Notes under the pieces: generated by a model
Database searches by the model: none
What the model was told of the DNA's origin: nothing
The model's input: the letters and a program-made list of their open reading frames with translations, nothing else
Made by a program: the position numbers and the translations under genes
Assembly: GCF_000699445.3 (NCBI RefSeq)
Contig: NC_067200.1
Location: 1,116,001-1,180,000 of the forward strand
From: Schistosoma haematobium
Taxonomy: Eukaryota; Platyhelminthes; Trematoda; Strigeidida; Schistosomatidae
DNA length: 64,000 nucleotides
Reading direction: 5' to 3'
Shown here: positions 59,881 through 64,000 of the stretch, piece by piece
Layout: the number at the start of each line of letters is the position of its first letter
Position numbering within the stretch: the stretch's first letter is position 1

Positions 59881-60216
59881 GTTAAAAAAAAATAAAAAAC
59901 CTTTTACCAGAATACTTCCTCTGTCTAATACGTTGTGACGAACCGCTAGATATTATGCGCACCAGCGCTTGTATTCGGCACGTTACTCTGCTCCATAATG
60001 ACGATTGAGATTGTGCTTCGTCGACAAGTACTGATAATTTATAACAATTTTCAAGACATAACTAACCAATTAAATCTAATCTTTTGAAACTAGCCATTTC
60101 ATTGGACGAAACTCGGGATGAAAAATATTGTAATTTTGGGGTGGAAAACTTTTTCATTTGGGGTGGGCGTTTTTTTAAAAAAAAATGGCCGGTCAGACAA
60201 TATTATTCAAGATAAA
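59881..60216. other. Probable non-coding flank of the MULE copy
   Basis: No coding sequence. It contains A-rich runs and the paired phrases ggggtggaaaac and ggggtgggcg near 60135-60170, which may lie near the transposon end. Confidence 0.3.
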
Positions 60217-60690
60217 TCATATTCGCGTATATAAAGAAATACAATAGGCCGAAAACAATAATGAACTAGACATTCGAACATAATCACATTTAGGTATATT
60301 TACAATGGATACATGTTTTGTAGTTGAGGGAAAATTCTTCAAAGAGATAATCTTATTATTATTACTACTACTTAAATGATTTCTATCATTCATATCATCA
60401 TGTTGTAATCCATTCGATGATAAATTTTGATCAGTTTGATTGGGTAATGATAATGAGATAAGAATATATGGATCCGGATACAACTGATGATCACGATCAT
60501 GATTATGTTTTGGTATTTTTGGTAATGGTGTTGATGATAATGAAAATTGTGGTCGATATTAAGACGGAGATGTATAACTAGAATATGACTGTTGATATAG
60601 ATGATGATCAAAATTTTGTTGTTGAATCATTTCCATTTTATTGTCTAAATGAATATCTAATTCATCATTAGAATTTCAAGAATTACCTCT
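60217..60690 (-). pseudogene. Low-complexity coding exon remnant
   Basis: One minus-strand frame reads as protein from about 60690 to a stop at 60217: DELDIHLDNKMEMIQQQ, HLYQQSYSSYTSPS, then a TAA, then PLPKIPKHNHDRDHQLYPDP, LSSNGLQHDDMNDRNHLSSS and STTKHVSIVNIPKCDYVRMS. The Asn/Ser/Gln/His-rich composition is typical of disordered regions of schistosome proteins. Two in-frame stops (about 60673 and 60561) suggest a decayed exon or retrocopy. A run of His in another frame is a shadow of this one. The family is unknown. Confidence 0.5.
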
Positions 60691-61084
60691 TGAAGTTTGT
60701 CTCTCTAGTTAACACATTTAATGTGTCTTACGTTTGAATGTTGTCATCAGTTTGTTGAATTTCATAGTTTATATCATCATAAGATTTGGAATAAAATCAA
60801 AGAAATTTGAAGTTGAAGAAAAATAGGAAATTCTGTCTTGTATATATTACATGAACAAACATGAAGTTATTATATTAAACATTGAATTACATAAGATACA
60901 TAAGATAATGATAAACTAATCAAAGTGTTAACAAACAAGCAAACAAAATCATGATTTCATTAAGAAAAGAAAAGAGACGAATTCATGTATCTGGGGTGGG
61001 AAAGAAAAGAAAAGAAAACTAGTTTAAAGACTATCTCTTCTCGACAAACAATGAACCCGTGTCAAATCTTATAACTTGTGGCAT
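60691..61084. other. No gene recognised
   Basis: AT-rich; contains short AAGAAAAG runs near 60960-61015. Confidence 0.4.
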
Positions 61085-61530
61085 GTGCACCTTGTTGATG
61101 GATTACATAATGATACCACCAATTAGAGAACAATGATTTATCAATGATGCGTAAAATCGTACGAGCAGTTTAGAGTCTTAATTGGTCCCAGTCCGCACAT
61201 TGAGTCCAGAACACCAGTCTCAGCCTCCACGATATCAATCATGTATTTCAAACATACTGGGATTATATACAAACCAAACTGACCACATCGTACCATAAAA
61301 TAGAAAATATACATCTGTACAAGATAGTAGCCAAAAGTGGTTGTGAATGTAGGAGATAGTAATGGATAGATCGGACATAACTCAAGAATGGTGAATGGTA
61401 TCATAATAGTCTATAAGTCAAAATAAAGCATATGATAGGAGGAACATGGATATGCATAGTTTATCCACTTAGTAACCATACAATAAATATATTATGCATA
61501 GTATTAGTCCATAAATATATCCCAATAGTT
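61085..61530 (+). repeat. Dispersed repeat, same orientation as 29865-30350
   Basis: Shares caaacatactgggattatata, gaccacatcgtaccataaaat and caagatagtagccaaaagtgg with the other copy (aagattaagccgaaagcga). The weak open stretch on the minus strand (61404-61141) is present in both copies but differs and is not called. Confidence 0.7.
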
Positions 61531-62455
61531 ACTATTCAAGATCTAACAAAAGAATGATTAAATCTTCAAGAATGGTATATCATTATAATTAATTGTTTAG
61601 TTATCTATATGTCATATGATAAGTAAATCATCATTATCATGAATAGTATTGTTTCTTTCTTTCTTTTTTTAATATAAATATAGAAAAGGGAGAACACTTT
61701 TTATTTATTCCGAGTTCTATTATTGGCACCATTCCATCAATCAATCAATCAACCATCTTGATAATCAACATGGCAACAAGAAAATTATATCAGTCTATAT
61801 TACAGTTACATAGAATAATGATAATAATAATAATTGATAAGTCTTGCAGATTGAATGCTATATTCGTCTCCTAAGCTATTCTGTAACCCCGAAGCTAGAA
61901 CTATATAGCGACCTGAACACGAGAGAGAAGACTCAAGGTATGCGAGAAGTAGTTAACTCCAAGTTTCATTCCAATTCAGAAAATACAAGGTTTTAATAAT
62001 ATTTTAAATGTGCTTTGGTTGCCAGAAGATTCTGGAAGTGCTACTTAACATAGAAGAAGTGCAGCAGCCAACCAATCAGAGCCTCTACCTGTGACGTTTC
62101 GCCTCCTTGATATTTTTGGCCAAGACTCCATGTGAACGCTGGTTGGATGAAACGCTTCTTAGTGTTTCCTGATGCTTGCTTGTCTTTTGGAAGCAATTTT
62201 ATGGATCACCCCAACAATAATGGTAATAGTAATGGTAATAACAATAGTAATAATAATCTATGACATAATCTCAGATTGCAATAATGATTAAAACTAAGTA
62301 CAATTACTAGGTAGGTAGGTGGGTAAGTTAGAAAACAAACACCTACCTACATTTAATACCATTTAAAACGTATCATTCACCTTAAATCTACATTGAAGAT
62401 GATGATGATGTAATAGATTAGATGAATGAAAAATAAATAGTAAAGACAAAAAGAA
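61531..62455. other. No gene recognised
   Basis: AT-rich with simple repeats: AATAATAATAATAAT near 61818, TAATGGTAATA-type near 62218-62260, GGTAGGTAGGTGGGTAAG near 62311 and GATGATGATG near 62400. Confidence 0.4.
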
Positions 62456-62459
62456 AAGA

Positions 62460-62600
62460 TCAATAAGTCCTTGGTTCGAATCCTTGTAAAGATGGGATCA
62501 TGAATGTGTACTGTTAAAGAGTATCATATTAGAATGAAATAACAGTTTAATGCTTCTAGGGTTGTTTTTTTATAGTGATCTAGTTTTAATTGATTCTACA
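62460..62600 (+). repeat. tRNA-headed SINE 3' half, plus strand, decayed
   Basis: It reads tccttggttcgaatccttg (B box), gatgggatcatgaatgtgtactgttaaagagt, then tttaatgcttctaggg and tagtgatctagttttaattgatt. It has the same layout as 54425-54590. Confidence 0.7.
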
Positions 62601-62607
62601 TATTAAA

Positions 62608-62765
62608 TCTTTCTTCCTGTAATCTTTTATATATATAGTACCACCATTGAATTAACTACTTCTATGAATCCGGTGTTCATCTTGTTGTGCTAATGAATAA
62701 CGTATGGCAAGTTGAACCGACGCATAGATGTGCTCGGTTTTTTGTTGTGGCTGATTGACTGATTC
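62608..62765 (+). repeat. 3' end fragment of the non-LTR element at 49410-53337
   Basis: It shares tatgaatccggtgttcatcttgttgtgct, then cgtatggcaa and ccga.gca.a.atgtgc with 53180-53337, and ends in gctgattgactgattcat (decayed ctgac repeats). A 5'-truncated insertion. Confidence 0.8.
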
Positions 62766-63116
62766 ATAAATTCACTTATCAAATTATTAACATCGATTTT
62801 GTTCATTTATGTTTAATACATTGTAAATGTGAACATCATTTCTATTACTAGAAAATGAACGCATAGAATATATTCCACAAATTATACATTCTCTCTATAA
62901 TGGATAGAATGAACAATATTCCGGTAGGACAGAGCAGATTGAACAATAATGATCTATAGACTATGCTTCATTGGAGGGTAACAAATGCTAGGAATTCAGT
63001 AACCAATCAAAACTGAATGAAATAATTAACAAACATTTTCTAATTATCTGTGTGAATTGCTTCGATATAATCTAAAGTCACAAACTGTTTAAGCAAACAT
63101 CGATAATGACTAACAG
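62766..63116. other. No gene recognised
   Basis: AT-rich; nothing recognised. Confidence 0.4.
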
Positions 63117-63182
63117 TGGAATCCAGTCTTAAGCCCACCACTTCGTCCTATTCGGGACTCGTCAGCTAGATGTACCTGCATC
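63117..63182 (-). ncRNA. Hammerhead-ribozyme-like core
   Basis: On the minus strand: tgcaggtacatctag, CTGACGA, a perfect stem II (gtcc, loop cgaata, ggac), then GAAG, then a variable loop and ctggattcc. Stem II is intact and CUGANGA is intact; GAAA has become GAAG, which would be expected to harm cleavage. Confidence 0.65.
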
Positions 63183-63320
63183 ACAGACTTGTTGATGTTC
63201 ACTCCGAGACTCCAAACCAGTACCGTTTGCTTCAAACGCCATCGCGTTATCCACTTAGTTATTGAGTCCTGATAACCACCTGATTGTGCAATAGAGTGAC
63301 GTTTAAATTCACTTGGTGTT
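63117..63320 (-). repeat. Smα-like tRNA-headed SINE, minus strand
   Basis: The minus strand starts with actaagtggataacgcgatgg, then tttgaagcaaacggtactggtttggagtctcgg (tRNA-like A and B boxes, somewhat decayed), aacatcaacaagtctgtgatgc, and the ribozyme-like core. The best-preserved member of this type in the window. Confidence 0.8.
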
Positions 63321-63721
63321 GTTTTGCTTGTACCTTCCCACTGTTACGTGGGACTGCAATTGATCAATCTCATGTTGCTATATGTGCATCCTGTGTGGAT
63401 GTCCTTGATGTATCCTTAAATCCTAAGCTTTTTAACATGTCTACAATTTATACCACACTTCAAACGACAATAATTGAATAGGTTTAACAAAAAAGTGGAT
63501 ATCTATAAATATTTCTTAGTAGCTATGACAACTATTCTTTTAAGGTGAAAGTATTATACACCATGGGGATTTGATGATTCGCGAGAGTTTTGAAAAATCC
63601 ATAAACAAAGTTAATGTAATCGACTAATTGAGATACTGAACTTTTTTTCAAAAGATTCATCACAATTAAAACAAGTCATATTGTACACGTAAATAAGAAA
63701 GGGTTTTAAGGAGATTTTAGT
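63321..63721. other. No gene recognised
   Basis: No coding or repeat signal noticed, apart from possible continuation of the Smα-type repeat to about 63420 (ctatatgtgcatcctgtgtggatg resembles 23255-23285 in reverse complement). Confidence 0.35.
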
Positions 63722-64000
63722 CATTTCAATAGTTGAAATCATGAGTCAATGGAAGCTAGATCACCATGCAAAAACTTGAAGCATCGGACGGCCGCTTCTT
63801 TCTAGTATGGGGCTCCTCAAAAGTTCACATCCATGACCCCGACTCTGCGAGATTCGAACCCAGGACCTAACAGTCACACGCGAGCGCTTAACCATTAGAC
63901 CGCTGAGCCGGATGGCATCCAACGCTGTCAATGTCTAACTTCAATCAATCCACAAAATTGCGCCATCGTACACCATTTTCTTCAATGACATGATATCTCA
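63722..64000 (-). repeat. tRNA-headed SINE, minus strand, reaching the window edge
   Basis: In antisense on the + strand: caatagttgaaatcatgagtc, cggacggccgcttctttctagtatggggctcctcaa, ccccgactctgcgagattcgaacccagga (B box), gagcgcttaaccattagaccgctgagcc (A box) and gcatccaacgctgtcaatgtctaac, ending in tgatatctca at the edge. Nearly complete. Confidence 0.9.

Noticed and set aside
60390..60611. His-rich minus-strand protein
   Set aside because: It is another frame of the low-complexity exon remnant at 60217-60690, whose own frame has the better protein-like composition.
1..64000. CRISPR arrays, rRNA genes, bacterial operons or origins
   Set aside because: No regularly spaced direct repeats, no rRNA sequence and no prokaryotic gene organisation were seen.

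Overview
This window looks like AT-rich genomic DNA of a blood fluke (genus Schistosoma, possibly the S. haematobium group). The grounds are the retroelement mix (Pao/BEL, Gypsy, RTE-like and CR1-like non-LTR elements, Penelope-like fragments), tRNA-headed short repeats carrying hammerhead-ribozyme-like cores (the Smα type known from schistosomes), and a gene family resembling the schistosome CP391S-like egg proteins, built from very small exons. The species is inferred; no database search was possible. Prokaryotic features (operons, Shine-Dalgarno sites, CRISPR) are absent.

Layout. 1-2165 (- strand): frameshifted Pao/BEL gag-pol, cut by the window edge. 2638-9369 (+): the main host gene, a nidogen-like/PSI/transmembrane protein of the PLXDC (TEM7)/CP391S type, of which I placed eleven small exons with matching splice sites and mostly matching phases; its signal-peptide exon was not found. 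10.3-12.6 kb: dispersed repeats and a ribozyme-bearing SINE. 13.1-16.7 kb: a broken CR1/jockey-like reverse transcriptase followed directly by a broken Gypsy pol. 17.2-23.3 kb: SINEs, an RTE-like element on the - strand that has inserted into an older Gypsy copy and is itself split by a 700-bp TG...CA element flanked by 4-bp duplications. 24-30.4 kb: SINE and Penelope-like debris and one tentative membrane-protein gene (27.8-28.4 kb).

30.4-43.4 kb: two broken paralogues of the PLXDC-like gene face each other in opposite orientation. A 2.9-kb core of each (30547-33442 and 40469-43364) appears identical as an inverted repeat, whereas the homologous flanks have diverged, which suggests recent gene conversion. 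The 7-kb spacer holds more retroelement debris. 44-49 kb: SINEs, Penelope-like, RTE and rearranged Gypsy pieces. 49410-53337: a near full-length single-ORF non-LTR retrotransposon (endonuclease plus reverse transcriptase) with a perfect 12-bp target-site duplication and one in-frame stop. 53.5-64 kb: RTE and SINE remnants, a MULE-type transposase with frameshifts (58.7-59.9 kb), a degenerate low-complexity coding exon (60.2-60.7 kb) and more ribozyme-type SINEs up to the right edge.

Only the gene at 2.6-9.4 kb looks potentially functional as a host gene; its products would be type I membrane glycoproteins with a Thr/Ser-rich stalk. Almost everything else is mobile DNA or its remains, and the nesting order gives a relative chronology (Gypsy, then RTE, then the 700-bp insertion).
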